Shown here: piece by piece, positions 44,393 to 64,000 of the stretch
How positions within the stretch are numbered: the stretch's first letter is position 1
How the letters are laid out: the number at the start of each line of letters is the position of its first letter
Assembly (NCBI GenBank): GCA_965112735.1
Contig: OZ218952.1
Location: 3,410,001-3,474,000 of the forward strand
Reading direction: 5' to 3'
Source: Phaeosaccion multiseriatum
Taxonomy: Eukaryota > Ochrophyta, other classes
DNA length: 64,000 nucleotides
The notes under the pieces: model-generated
What the model was told of the DNA's origin: nothing
The model's input: the letters and a program-made list of their open reading frames with translations, nothing else
The model's database searches: none
Translations under genes and position numbers: made by a program

Positions 44393-46468
44393 CACACACT
44401 CATACTGTCAAACACCCAGCCCCCCAGCCCATTCCCTCCATCACTCACTCCCTCACTCCCTCACTCCCTCACTTCTCACTTTGTCAACGATCGAAACACC
44501 TACCCCCCAGCTCACTTCCTCCCTCCCTCCCTCCCTCCCTCCCTCCATCACTCCTTCACTCAGTCTCTCACATTGTCAACGATCTGGCCGGTCCTTCGGA
44601 AGTCGAGTGGCAAGATGGTCTCGTCATATCCGTCGTCCTCCATCCCAGTTGCGTCGAGCTGCTGGCCGCCATGCCCCGAGTAGTGAAAGAACGCCATGTC
44701 TCCGGCCTCGAGCCCCCCCACCAGCCACTGAAACGCCTGCGGTGAGTGAGTGGGGCATTGAGCGGGGGAGTGGGTGAGTGAGGGAGTGAGTGACTGAGTT
44801 GAGTGAGGGGGTGAGTGAGGGGGTGAGTGGGTGAGTGAGGGAGTGAGTGACTGAGTTGAGTGAGGGGGTGAGTGAGTGACTGAGTTGAGTGAGGGGGTGA
44901 GCGAGTGAGTGACTGAGTGGAGATTGAGTTAGGAACGAGGATTGTTTGGTGTTTGAAAGTAAAGAAAGTCAGTTTAGAAAGGGGTGGTGGTGGGGAGGGG
45001 AAGGGGAAGGGGAAGGGGAAGAGGGGTCAATAAACCTGAAACCGCAAGCGGACCTGCAGTATGTTGGCCTTGGTGGGCTGCAGGCGGCGGTCCCTCTGCT
45101 TGTCGTGCAGCATCATGAGTTCTCGGTAGCCGAGCGAGATGAGCAGCTGTTGCATGTGCTCCACGTCGTTGATACATCCGTTGAGCTGCGCGCTGGTGCC
45201 GGTGTAGTTGATGCCTGGGGCAGGCGAGAAAGTGACGTGGGGGGGGGGAGAGAGGGTGTGTGGTCGTGTTGTTGGGTAGTGAAGTGTGTGGGGTTGGGCA
45301 GTGTAACGCACAAAACAGGAGGGGGGAGGGAAGGGGTGGCGTGGGGAAGGGTGAGGTGAGTGGGACGTGAAGGGCGATGAGACAAAAAGCTCCCTCCGCT
45401 ACGAGTGAGTATCATCAGCCGAGCGAGACAAGAAGAAAAACCTTTGCAAGTGAGCGCCCCAAGAATGAGCGCAAAATAAACATGAAAACAGTCCCCACCA
45501 GTCCTGACCAGCAGCCCCACTTTTCCCTCCCTCCCTCTATATCAACCAGCGCCCCATCCAAACAACTCGGATGCATATCCTCACTCCTCCCTCGCTCACC
45601 AATGAGCAAAGCTCTCCTCCTCCGGCTGCGTCCCACCGGGGGCCTTTGCTGCTGCGCTAACGGGGCAGGCATGGCCAAGGGCACAGGTTGCCATTGCCCA
45701 CCTGCTTGTCCCTGTCCAGGCGCCATCTGCTGCTGGTGAATGGGCGTCTGGGAGGTGAGCGCCTGCAGAGGAGGGGCGCTGGGTACGACCGCAGCAGCGG
45801 ACAGGCGCTGCCCCTGCTGCTGCCGGACCGAGGGAATGGGGGCGGGGCGAGTCCAAGTTGTTGTCTTGTCTTTGTGGTTGAGGTAATAGGACCTGCCGGT
45901 GCCTGGGTCTTTCCGCTCCTCCCAACCTGGCGGGAGTGCGGCGGGCGCAGGCGGGGGGGCCGTGGGTCGGCCACGATTCAGCTGCTGCTGCTGCTGCTGT
46001 TGGGGCGGCTGGGGGACGTAGTATTGCTGCTGCTGCTGCTGCTGCGGCTGTGGTACGTAGTACTTCTGCTGCCCATATGCCTGTTGCTGCTGAGGTATGC
46101 CCCGAGAGGTGATGTCAGCGCCGCTGGCCTGGAGAGGGCGAATGGAGTGGGGGGAAGGAAGGGGGGTTAGGGGCGACGGAGGGAGGCAGAGTTGGTTGCT
46201 TTCGTACAACAGAGACAGACCCTTGGTGGGTTGGTTGATTGGTTGGAAGCCTGTCTATACACAAGACTGAGCTTAAGCAGAGCGAGATTCCTTGCTTTTC
46301 AGTAATGTGCCAGCCCGTGTCTTCGTTCTGCCTCGCGTTGACCCGCTTACCAGTCCACGCCACCCCCTTCAATCATGGTTTTCTTCCTCCTACTCACCTC
46401 ATATTGCTGCTGCTGCTGCTGCTGATTACGTGCATGAACAGAGGCGGCTTTGTCGTCGCCGCCGACGT
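43240..46468 (-). CDS. Metacaspase with N-terminal Gln-rich and WW domains
   Basis: Exons found: 46468..46398 (first seen, true start unresolved), 46128..45600, 45214..45054, 44736..44572, 44269..44102, 43866..43738, 43515..43240; all phases agree, about 500 aa. The N-terminus is Gln-rich ([10 protein letters not shown]). Then a WW domain: [20 protein letters not shown] ending in TTTWTRP, with both Trp. The caspase-like p20 starts RRRALLIG, then [16 protein letters not shown], with the catalytic His in [11 protein letters not shown] and the catalytic Cys in [14 protein letters not shown]. The C-terminal part has [16 protein letters not shown] followed by a basic patch and a hydrophobic tail ([19 protein letters not shown]) that could anchor the protein. 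Metacaspases are Arg/Lys-specific, Ca2+-dependent cysteine proteases involved in stress, cell death and protein turnover. No upstream ATG was found in frame, so a further 5' exon is expected. Confidence 0.93.
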
Positions 46469-48125
46469 CTATGGAGGGAGTGGAAAGCGGCGAAACAGTG
46501 GAGCGAGAGGGAGGGATGGGTGAACTGCGTGGAGTAGCGAAAGTTGTGTCTGGGATGAAGCAGCTAAGGCCTAGTGCGATCGATGCAGAAGGAAATTGAA
46601 GTTCCGTGACTAAGTTCTTTCGCCTGAGTGGCCCTCCAAAAGGGCCACCCTTGTCTCCCTACAACTCCCCCCTTTTCTCTCCATTCCTCTCTCCCGAGCG
46701 GGAGCGCCACTGACGTTAACCTATGCGTGAACTCTCTACTACTGACGGCGAAAGAACAGTTTCCACCGGGGTGGAAAGAAGGACCTCCTCTCGTCCCGTC
46801 CTCTACTTTCCGCACCTCTCTGTTCCAAGTTGGGGATTCGCCCCTGCCTGTAGCCGATACCCATCCCCCCTATCCTTGCGAGAAACACAGATGGGAACAC
46901 AACAGACTCCAGACAATGATTGGGTGCTTCTAGAGGGAAGACTGGAGGGCTTCACAGGGAAGAGGGGAGAAAGTGGACCGGACAGGTTATTGACTTACGT
47001 GTGTGATTTACTTCTGTTTGGTCGTTTCCGATTTCCCGCCACCCCCTGTACCCCTGCCTCCCTGTTTCCTTCCTTCTCTCCCTCCCTCCCTCCCTCCCCC
47101 CCTCCGTCCCTACCCCCTCCCTTCCTCCCTCCCTCCCCGCCCCCCTCCCCCTCTGTTCGTGGCTGCTGGTGCCTTCGTCCGTCCTGAGCTTCTCCTCGCC
47201 TCCTCATCATCATCCTCCTCCTCCTCCTCCTCACATGGATCTCTTGTTGTATTGCAGCTTGACTGTTGCTTCACTGGCTGGCGTCCGCTGCTGGTCCCTT
47301 CGCCTTCTCCCCGAATCTGCTGGCTGCTGGCGTGACGACGGAGACTGTGTGTACACGGAAACCCTTTCTGAAGCAGAGCCGAGGATTGGTCGCACCCAAT
47401 TGAGTCAATATGAAGGTGAAAGGTGAAAGAGACTGGGGGATCATGGTGGTGACTGGGGCCATCAGCAGTGCCAGTCCAGCCCCGGCCGGCCTTTGTTGGG
47501 TCATAGCTACACGGGTTGGGGAGTTATGGCATTGAAAAGGCCGGCCAAAAAAATTTTCCGCTGTCAAAAGACTTTGACAGCGCGAAACAGGCCTATACAT
47601 CGCATCCTCCCCCACGCAGCCACGGCTTGCTTCATCAGTCCTTCAGCCCTTCAGCTGTTTCCCACTTCTCGCCACACAAAGGTACTGCGAGCACATCTGA
47701 CCTGCTGAGATGCTCAGAGTATCGACGTCACTGACAGGTCCTCTCTCTAGTAGATATACACCACCGCCCTGAAGCGTCCACTCGCATCCCCTCAGCAGTG
47801 GCTGGCACTGGGCTGGAAAAAAGAGAGAAGGAGCAATCCCATTTTTGAAGTCGAGGGGGAGATGTATGAGAAATTCACTGACATACTTTGTATGATGACT
47901 CACGATCCTGTTTTTGTCTTTTCAACATTTCAGCTCCATCTATCTGCGTTACAGCGCTGCTTGGTGGCGTCTTTACACTCTTTGCCCCGTCTCTGTGCTC
48001 TTGCATAGAGGAGGGAGGAGGAACCACGCAGGAAGGAGTCGACGTGGCGGCAGAGGGGAGGACAAAAGGGCACTGGGTGAAGGGAAGATAAAGGGCTTTT
48101 TCCAAAGGTCCCTCGTGTACCTACC
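46469..48125. other. Divergent intergenic region, probably with metacaspase 5' exon
   Basis: 1.6 kb between metacaspase (-) and SecA (+). It contains CCCTCC tracts (47078-47150), a CCT tract at 47215-47232, an inverted GGCCGGCC pair (47481-47549) and a hairpin CGCTGTCAAA-AGAC-TTTGACAGCG (about 47560-47583). Short ORFs lack domains. Confidence 0.55.
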
Positions 48126-56634
<8,509 letters not shown>

Positions 56635-56913
56635 TGACTGGGTCCCTCAAATTCCGATAAGGCTCACGTCTGCTTGAGTCTCTACTGGATGAGTTGTTGG
56701 ACCGGTTGACTAGCTACTAGCCTTGGCAGCAATCCTTCTGGGAGCATTGGCAGCGGCAGCGGCAGGAGGACGAGTGAAGGGAGGTGAAGAGGGGGATGGG
56801 GTGGAGAGGGGAGGGGAGAGGAGATGGGGGTGGTTGAGGTGCCCCGGGGTGGGGGGAGAGGGGATGGGATGAAACGGGCATGGATAGACTGGCCGGGTGA
56901 TAGACATAGAGAT

Positions 56914-56962
<49 letters not shown>

Positions 56963-57943
56963 AGAGAGGGGTCGTCGGGCGGGCTGTCCAGGTATGGGAA
57001 AGGGGGGCGCCTTGGCAGCAAAGCAAAAGGCATGCTTTCTTTGCTGTTGAGCGGCGGGGCGGCAGCAGAGTCATATTACTATATATATAGGGAAAGAAGC
57101 TCGTTGAGTGAATTAATGAATTAAAATGAATATACATAGAGAGCACAGCAGCAAGACCTTTCCTCTTCCCTGCCCGTCCGTCCGTCCTCCCGCACTCCCA
57201 CCGCTGCGCCGCACTGCCGAGGGCCTCCCCTCCCGACTTATTCATTCAAGCCCCCCGACTTATTCATTCAAGCCAGCGACTTGGAAAGAAGGGACGGAGG
57301 GACCAGCGACAGACACCGCAGACATACGGACGGACACGACACACAGACAGACAGACGATCTCCCTCCTGAGCAATTGCTGACAAGAATAGGCTGCGGCCC
57401 CTCTGTTCCCTTGAAGCGAGCTGGCCCGCCCCGCGCCCGCGCACACAGCCGAGGTAGCTACGCCTCGACCTGCCCTGCCCTTCGCCCTGGTAGTCCAAGT
57501 ACTTTCCACTCTGTGCATTGCTCGTGAGGCAACACATCCCTCTGCCACCTTCCTCGACCTTCCCACCCGCGGCGCTCCCACAAACGCCTCTCTGGCTGGC
57601 TCCCAACGCACTCTGCCTGACACTCTCACTCTGCCACGAGCCACGAGCGGCGCCCCTCGCACTTCATGATAGTGATCACGCGGTAAGCAAGGACTGCCTC
57701 GCCCGCTTGAGCTTGCCTGACTCGCTCAGAATCGCCCCGGCGGCGGCATAGCGGCATCCCTTTGTCTTTGTTTGCCCAGCCAGCCAGCCAGGCCAGTCCT
57801 CGTGGGGCCGGCCCTCGTGGTCAGCTCGCTCATAGTCTCATGGCTCATTCTCAGCCAGGTTGGCAGTAGGTGGCTGGATTCCTCCGTGCCCCGGCCAACA
57901 AGGCCTTGCAGAATGGCTCAAAACAGTAAAGTGGGCGATGAAC
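56635..57943. other. Convergent intergenic region, no gene seen
   Basis: It contains a (GA)n tract (56917-56960), an A/T-rich stretch with TATATATA near 57083, and a 19-bp tandem duplication CGACTTATTCATTCAAGCC at about 57234 and 57258. Short ORFs on both strands have no domain. Confidence 0.55.
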
Positions 57944-58363
57944 TCATGCAGCTCCTGCTCGTAGTCGTCCTCCTCGGGGTCTTGAAGGACGAGTGCTCTG
58001 GAGGTTCCGTCGTCCTCCCCTCCCCCGCTGTTCCCGCCCCCGCTCTTCCCGCCCCCGCTGGATGATCTGCCAGTCTTGCGAGGCGGTGTTTTCCCCATAT
58101 CGCTGCGTGATGGGGCGGGAGACGGCTGCCACTTGGAGCATGATGAAGACTGAGACTTCCTCCAGCTCTTCGGGCTCTTGCCAGTACTCATACATGCTGC
58201 GGAGCGCTGCGGACGTTGGAAGATCCAAACGGTGTAGGGTATTCTTTAGCACCTCCGCTACGTACAACACACAGTACAGGGCGGGTGCCAAGCGGGATTC
58301 CTCAGTAGTGGCACGCTGCCTCTTGCTGCCTGTGGCCACGGCTCCTTGTGATGTGATGCTCAT
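57944..58363 (-). CDS. Small uncharacterised ORF
   Basis: A 139-aa frame from ATG 58363. The first 90 residues look protein-like (LAPALYCVLYVAEVLKNTLH, AALRSMYEYWQEPEELEEVS, FIMLQVAAVSRPITQRYGE). The rest is Arg/Gly-rich. The alternative frame over 58080-57840 gives a more natural ending (LVLQDPEEDDYEQELHEFIA), so a short intron or frameshift near 58100 is possible. No family is recognised. Confidence 0.35.
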   Translation of the reverse strand: MSITSQGAVATGSKRQRATTEESRLAPALYCVLYVAEVLKNTLHRLDLPTSAALRSMYEYWQEPEELEEVSVFIMLQVAAVSRPITQRYGENTASQDWQIIQRGREERGREQRGRGGRRNLQSTRPSRPRGGRLRAGAA

Positions 58364-59553
58364 CCCCTCGGGGACCCCTTGGGCCTATAACGAGCTGAAG
58401 CTAAAAAAGGGGGGGGGGGGGCACTTTGTACACCACCTTGTACGCAAGCACAACGCTCAGGCACCGATCTTTTCACTTTTCCATCAGCCCACAGCGACAC
58501 CACCTTCTCGAGACCAAACGCTCTCCTTGACTTTGAGTCCCCCTCAAGAGCTTTTCCTCCCCTCACACCAGCCATCATACCACTGCTCTCAACTCTCCTC
58601 AGCTATTTGAGAGCGGGAGGGTCTTCGTCGTCTCTCAAATGAGAACACGTTTGCCTGTGGTGAGAGGGGCACCTGTCCACCTGTGTCATAGCCATGCCCA
58701 ATGCCGAGTCAGTCCGACGCTGGAGGTCCAACTGTCAACTCGGGGTTAGCTAAGGCCTTGCTTCTTGGCCGCTAGTCTAAAAGCAAGGCATCGACCGAGA
58801 GGAGGTGCAATGCCGTGCTGTGCTGGTCATTGTAGCTGGCGCAAGTCAAGGGGCGATGTACTGCCCTTCTCCAAGATCAGACTCGTTCTCTTTGACAAGT
58901 ATGTGGCTTGGAGGTGGAGGGAGGAACCGACGGACCAGCTCACGCCGCTTCCGCAATTTGTAAGTAGGATCTATGTATGTACATTAACAGGTGCAGATAA
59001 TAGCGCTTCCAGCGCTGACAGTGTAGTATGGGCTCGATGATTCGCGCCAGGCAGCGCACAAAACAACACCGAACCCCTTTCTCCTCTCTGCTTCCCTCCA
59101 CCTCCTCCTCCTCCTCCTCCTCCTCGTTCATGCCTTGGCTGCCCCGCTGAGGTTAGCCAAGCTAACAGTTTTGTCTCAACCCTCCAGCCCCCCCAACCCC
59201 GCTTTCTCCTCTCCCTTACCCCCCCCCCCGCGCCAGCTACTGCCGCACCCCCTCGCTCGCTGACGGACTCTTCGTCTCCGCCTCCCTCCTCCGTACTACT
59301 GTATGATGTAGCCCTACCCTCCAAGCTGTCAACCTCGCAGCTCGCAGGCAGGCTCCATCCCATCGCCCAGACAAAGAGCGCCTCCATCAGACGATCGACA
59401 TCATAGCAATCGATCCGTCAAATGTCAAGGACAAGGCAGATCGGCCAGTCTATCCAAAAGTCGACCTGCCTGATCGATCAAACGTCGATCAAAACGTCCT
59501 CGACGCACACTGTCGACCTGATCCATGAATCTAAAAGTGGACAGGATGAACGA
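58364..59553. other. Intergenic, repeated GATC-AAA-GTCGA words near the kinase 3' end
   Basis: No gene is supported. Between 59395 and 59570 the words CAAAAGTCGACC, ATCAAACGTCGATC, ATCAAAACGTCC and ATCAAAAGTCGGG form a loose repeat array that reaches the kinase stop codon. A (CCT)n tract lies at 59100-59123. Confidence 0.55.
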
Positions 59554-61139
59554 TCAAAAGTCGGGCATCCACTCCGGACACGCCTCCGCAGGCTCCTCAT
59601 CGTCCGGCGGCTCCCCAAAGTTGGAGGCATCGTCTGCTCCCTTGAGCTGCGGGACGATTGGTGCCTCGAGTTCTCGGGCAATGAGTCCGTCCCAATTGAA
59701 GCCCGAGAACCACTTGTGCTTCATCACGGCGGAGGATCCCCCCCGGGTCTTGCCTAGGCGCTTGTTCTTATTCACCTTCAGAAGCTTGCGCAGCAGATCC
59801 CTGGAGGGGGGGGTAGTATGTCAATGGGCGTGTGAGTGCGTGCGTGCGTGCGTGCGTGGGTGGGTGCATGGGTGGGTGGTGGGTACGGGCAGGTGAGGGT
59901 GTGTGCTTGATTGATAGCAAGGGTAGTTAGTTGGTGAGGGCAGGGGAGGGGAAGGGAAGGGAGGAAGCAACCCTCCCCCTCCCCCCCAGCCAGCACCCAC
60001 TCTCCCCCGCCCTCCCTCCCTCCCTCCCTCCCTCCCTCCCTCCTCCCTCCTCCCTCCACCTCCTACGCACCTCAGATTCTTGCTCATGAACTCCGGCATC
60101 TGCACCTTGCTGCCCAGAATCTTCTCATATGTGGCCATGGGGTCCTCGGCGTAGAAGGGAGGCACGCCCCCCACCATCTCGAAGACAAGTACTCCGAGTG
60201 CCCAGTAGTCCACCGCCTGGGAGGAGTAGCAGTAGCAGCAGTACGTGTACATCAGTCGGAGGGGGGGCGGCAGGAGCAGTAGTAGGAGCGTAGCAGCTGG
60301 AAGGAGGCGTATGGCCATCCCCACAATCTGCACCACGGGTGCGGCGCCTGTCTGGTGCCATCCATCTGTGCCCTATATGCCCACTGATCCAATTATCAAT
60401 TCTCAAGGCGTCTGTCCACTGCCATCCGACTGTCCACTGCCATGTCCATTCCAACTCCCACCTTCCCACACTTTCAGTTCTTAGGTGACTCCAAAAGGAA
60501 AGAGGAAATAAATATAACCCTCACTTACCCAGTCGTGCCCCTCGTTGAGGATAATCTCTGGGGCAAGATAGTCAGGGGTGCCACAGATGGTCCAAGTCAT
60601 GCCGGACGGGATGAACTTGGCCAGGCCAAAGTCCACGACCTTCAGGTAGCCAGAGGAGTCCTGGGAGGCGGGGGGGGAGACGGAAAGATGGCAGTGGATG
60701 GTGATGGATTGGATTGGATGGCATGGGATGGCATGTCCGTGGATGGATGGCAGTGGAGGGAGGCGTCGAGTCACCAGCTCACTCACTCACTGACTCACTC
60801 ACCAGCACCAGGTTCTCCGGCTTGAGATCTCTGTAGGCGATGCTTCTCTCATGCATGTAAGACAGGACACGCAGCACGGCAGCGGCGTAGAAGATGGAGG
60901 TTTTCTCTGAGAACTGACCCGCGTATCGAAGGTGCGTAAAGAGCTCTCCTCCGAGGAGTAGCTCCAGGACCAAGTAGATGTAACGGTCGTCCTGGGAGAG
61001 GGAGGGGGGGCGGGGGGGTGTAAAGGATGTGATTGGTTGGTTGGTTGGTTGGTTGGTTGGTTGGTTGGTTGACTGGCTGACTATCACGCAAACAGCACAC
61101 ACATATACACACATACACGCACACGTACACACACACGCA

Positions 61140-61216
<77 letters not shown>

Positions 61217-63756
61217 GGAAGGAGTCATGTAGCCTGAGGATGAAGGGGTGGTCGAAGTCCATAAGAAGCTTGCGCTCATCGAGCACGTGCTGCTGCAACT
61301 CATTCTTTAGAATGCTCTTCTTGGCCTGGCACTTGAGAGCGAAGTGCTTATCCGACTGCGAGTGGTAGACCAGCTTGACGCTGCCAAAGGCGCCGCAGCC
61401 GAGGGTACGCAGCACCTCAAGGTCCTCGGGTTTGACTTGGATGTAGTGCACGTGGTTGCCGGAGCCATCTGTGACCGGGGCGGCCACCTCCCTTGAGGTG
61501 GATGTCTGGAGGGGGGGGGGGGGGAGGGGCGTGGGGAAGGGGCCGGGAGGGGAGGGGAGGGCGAAGGGAGGAGGAAGGAGCGGGAGGGGGGGGGGAGGGT
61601 GGAGGGTGGAGGGTGGAGGGGGGAGGGGGGAGGGGGGTTGAGTGAAGATATGTACAGGAGTGCGTCTACCTTGAAGGGTAATGTCGACCCACAAAAAGTG
61701 GATTACCAACTTGTTCGGCAGCTTCCCAGGCTATAGAGTAAAACCTTAAGAAGAAGGGTGTCTGCCTTACCGCTTGCTTGTGTGTTGCGTTGATCCCTGC
61801 TGTCCTTGCCATGAGCTCCGATAGACTGAGGAGTTGGTTGTACAGGAGGAGGAGGAGGAGGAGGAGGAGGAGGAGGAGAGGGCGCACAGATGAGGAATCA
61901 CACCGAAGAAGCAGGGAGCAGCTAACCCCCTTCCTCTAGGGACAGAGAGAGAACACGCCCACGCCCCACACCCACGCACCCACATCAATCTACCGACCCC
62001 TGTAGCACCAACACCGCAACGCACCTTCCCAGCATGCGGTCAAAGTCCTCTCTGCCGAGTGTGAGACAGCGTGTGCCCTCTCCTCCCTCCGCGGATAGAC
62101 AAGATGCTGCCCTCTGCTCGTCGCTGAGAAGCGCCCGCTCTCCGAAGTAGTCGCCCTCCTTGAGGCCGCCCACCTTCTTGCCTAGGCCGCTGGCCTCGTC
62201 GTCGTCCTCCCGCTTGTATACATCCACCTTGAGGAGGAAGAGGAGACGGAGGAGGGAGACAGGGGAGAAGGAGCGAGCGGAGAAGGGGAGGAGGGGAGGT
62301 GAGAACTAGACTGCAGCGTGTTTCATACACGCTTACCCTCCCTCCCCCTCCCTCCCTAGGCTGCCTGCCCAAGCACGGAAACCCAAAATTGAAGGCCCGA
62401 CACCCCCTCCTCCTCCTCTCCTCTCCTCTCCTCTCCTCTCCTCGCCCCCCCCCCCCCTCGTCCTTTCTCTCCCTCCCCTGGTCGTCGCCCCCATGCCCCT
62501 CACCTCCCCCTTCTCCAGGATGTAGAAGGCATCTCCCGTCTCCCCCTGCCTCACGATGCAGTCCCCTGGCTTGAACTGTTCCTCCTCCAACGCATCTGCC
62601 AACTGTCGAAGCTCGGCCTCTGAGAGCGCCTCAGAGAGTTTGGCGTTACCGATCACCACCTTGCCCAGCAGCTCCAGGCTAGGTTGTGGATAGAGGCGTA
62701 TGGAGACGGAGGGAGAGAGGGAGGGAGGGAGGGAGGGAGGGAGGGAGATAGGAGGAGAGAGTAAAGGGGTGAGGTAGAGAAAGGGTTGCGGCGATCGGGC
62801 ACACCCCCGTGAGAGGTGCGGCCTTTGCTTTCTTACCGCTGGGAAAGCGCCCGCTTCTTCTTCTGCGTGATGATACCGCGCACGGTCATTCTGAGGAGAG
62901 CAGAGAGGGATGGCAGTGGATGGGGGGATGGGGGGATGGCAGTAGATGGGGGGTGCGGGATGGTAGTGGATGGAGAGGGGCATCACAACGAGTGGCCCGT
63001 TCTTTTACGTCAACTTGAGAGAGCGCGTACGCATGCGGGTGTGGGTGTGGGTGCGTGTGCGATTGGCGTTACTCTCTGTATGCCTCAACATACATCCCTT
63101 TCTCACTACGCCTCCCGCTCCCCTTCCAATATACCCCCCTACAAACCTTCTACTAACCCCCCTCCTCTCCCTCCTCCCATCCCCCACCCCTTGCATGAAA
63201 CCGATGAAAACGACTCCATTCCACCCACCCACCTTCCGATACTCCATAGCTTGCCCCCCCCCCCCTCATCGGCTCTGACGGTCGCCGCTCTGGGGTTGTT
63301 GTACATGAGAGAGAGCTCGCCAAAGGATTCGCCAGTGCTGTACGGAGCACGCACCTCCACGGGCTCCGTGGCACCAGGAAACACAACAAACACATGCAAC
63401 TTGCCTGCGTTCAGGCCGGTACGACGACAGGGAGAGAGGAAGAGAGAGAGGGAGAGAGGGAGAGAGGGAGAGAGGGAGAGAGGGAGAGGGAGAGAGGAAG
63501 AGAGAGAGGGAGAGAGGGAGAGAGAGAGGGAGAGAGGGAGAGAGGGAGAGAGGAAGAGAGGGAGAGAGGGAGAGAGGGAGAGAGGGAGAGAGAGAGAGGG
63601 AGAGAGAGAGAGAGGGAGAAAGAGGGAGAGAGGGAGAGAGGGAGAGAGAGGGAGAGAGAGGTCAGTAAGGAAGAAGCATCACTCCTTATTGCGGCCAAGC
63701 GCATGCACCACTCCCTCCTCATACACACGCACTCACACGCACGCACACACACACAA

Positions 63757-63793
<37 letters not shown>

Positions 63794-63807
63794 CATCTGC
63801 ATCATAA

Positions 63808-63893
<86 letters not shown>

Positions 63894-64000
63894 CCCCCCC
63901 CTCTCTCTCTTCCTCACGGTACGCACCGCTCTCCACTACGTAGAAGTCGTCTCCTTGGTCCCCCTGCTTGATCACAGTCTCTCCGTTCTCCACAGACACC
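59554..64000 (-). CDS. Cyclic-nucleotide-dependent protein kinase (PKG architecture), 5' end outside window
   Basis: Exons: >64000..63927, 63404..63233, 62890..62837, 62678..62504, 62227..62025, 61825..61771, 61505..61215, 60991..60803, 60660..60529, 60216..60071, 59800..59554; all phases agree, about 578 aa visible. Two cyclic-nucleotide-binding domains come first. CNB-A has [18 protein letters not shown] then KLWSIGR; CNB-B has [20 protein letters not shown] and [18 protein letters not shown] serine/threonine kinase of the AGC group follows: GCGAFG loop, [10 protein letters not shown] (ATP Lys), [27 protein letters not shown], then a PKG/PKA-like C-tail ([11 protein letters not shown]...WMPDF, stop 59554). 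Regulatory and catalytic parts on one chain match PKG. Both phosphate-binding cassettes have Ala after the Arg (RAA), the PKA-type residue, whereas cGMP-selective sites usually have Thr/Ser there. Confidence 0.95.
61146..61214 (+). repeat. (CA)n in kinase intron
   Basis: A perfect CA tract abutting the donor (minus strand GTGTGT) of exon 61505..61215. Confidence 0.9.
63424..63660 (+). repeat. GAGAGGGA purine tract in kinase intron
   Basis: About 240 bp of GAGAGGGA words with GAAGAGA variants between exons 63927 and 63404. A (CAT)n tract of about 85 bp (63807-63892) and a (GACA)n tract (63760-63790) share the intron. Confidence 0.95.

Overview
This is a eukaryotic nuclear window, GC-rich and crowded with microsatellites, carrying spliced GT-AG genes on both strands. 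Several proteins start with an ER signal peptide whose predicted cleavage site is followed by Phe and then an Arg/Ser/Ala-rich stretch (SecA at 48 kb, a Rossmann-fold protein at 36 kb). That two-part plastid import signal is typical of algae with a red-derived complex plastid, so a photosynthetic stramenopile (ochrophyte) is the best guess. The species cannot be named from sequence alone. I resolved exon structures by hand. Wherever exon coordinates are listed as phase-consistent, every junction keeps the reading frame.

Layout. 0-13 kb: a Pro/Thr/Ala-rich secreted protein (-) running off the left edge, a SPRY-domain protein (+), a small acidic protein (+), elongin C (+), two back-to-back fold-back hairpins, a decayed PPR-SMR gene (-), and a secreted low-complexity protein (+). 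13-27 kb: a Pex14-N/RidA fusion gene (-) diverging from a very large EF-hand/WD40 gene (+) that contains a 590-bp (CCT)n intron. 28-36 kb: a long uncharacterised low-complexity gene (-) and a nine-exon plastid-type Rossmann protein (-). 36-47 kb: an RqcH/NEMF-type NFACT protein (+) and a WW-domain metacaspase (-). 48-57 kb: a complete 19-exon nuclear gene for plastid SecA (+). 58-64 kb: a small ORF (-) and a cyclic-nucleotide-dependent protein kinase (-) running off the right edge.

Functional themes are organelle proteostasis and import (SecA, RqcH, a Pex14-type module), cell signalling and turnover (PKG-type kinase, metacaspase, elongin C, SPRY), and secreted or wall proteins. These genes do not form an operon. 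The shared logic is limited to close divergent pairs with probable bidirectional promoters (14536/14825 and 36399/36656).

The most unusual observations are: a short dispersed motif (core CAGTTGGTGATACAG) present about 17 times in introns and exons beside CAG/GAG repeats; twin near-perfect fold-back hairpins at 8430-8767; a Pex14-N/RidA fusion; a nucleus-encoded SecA with a red-plastid targeting signal; a one-chain CNB-CNB-kinase with PKA-like Ala in both nucleotide pockets; a 25-bp element shared by two divergent promoters; and introns that are purine-rich at the 5' end and pyrimidine-rich at the 3' end.
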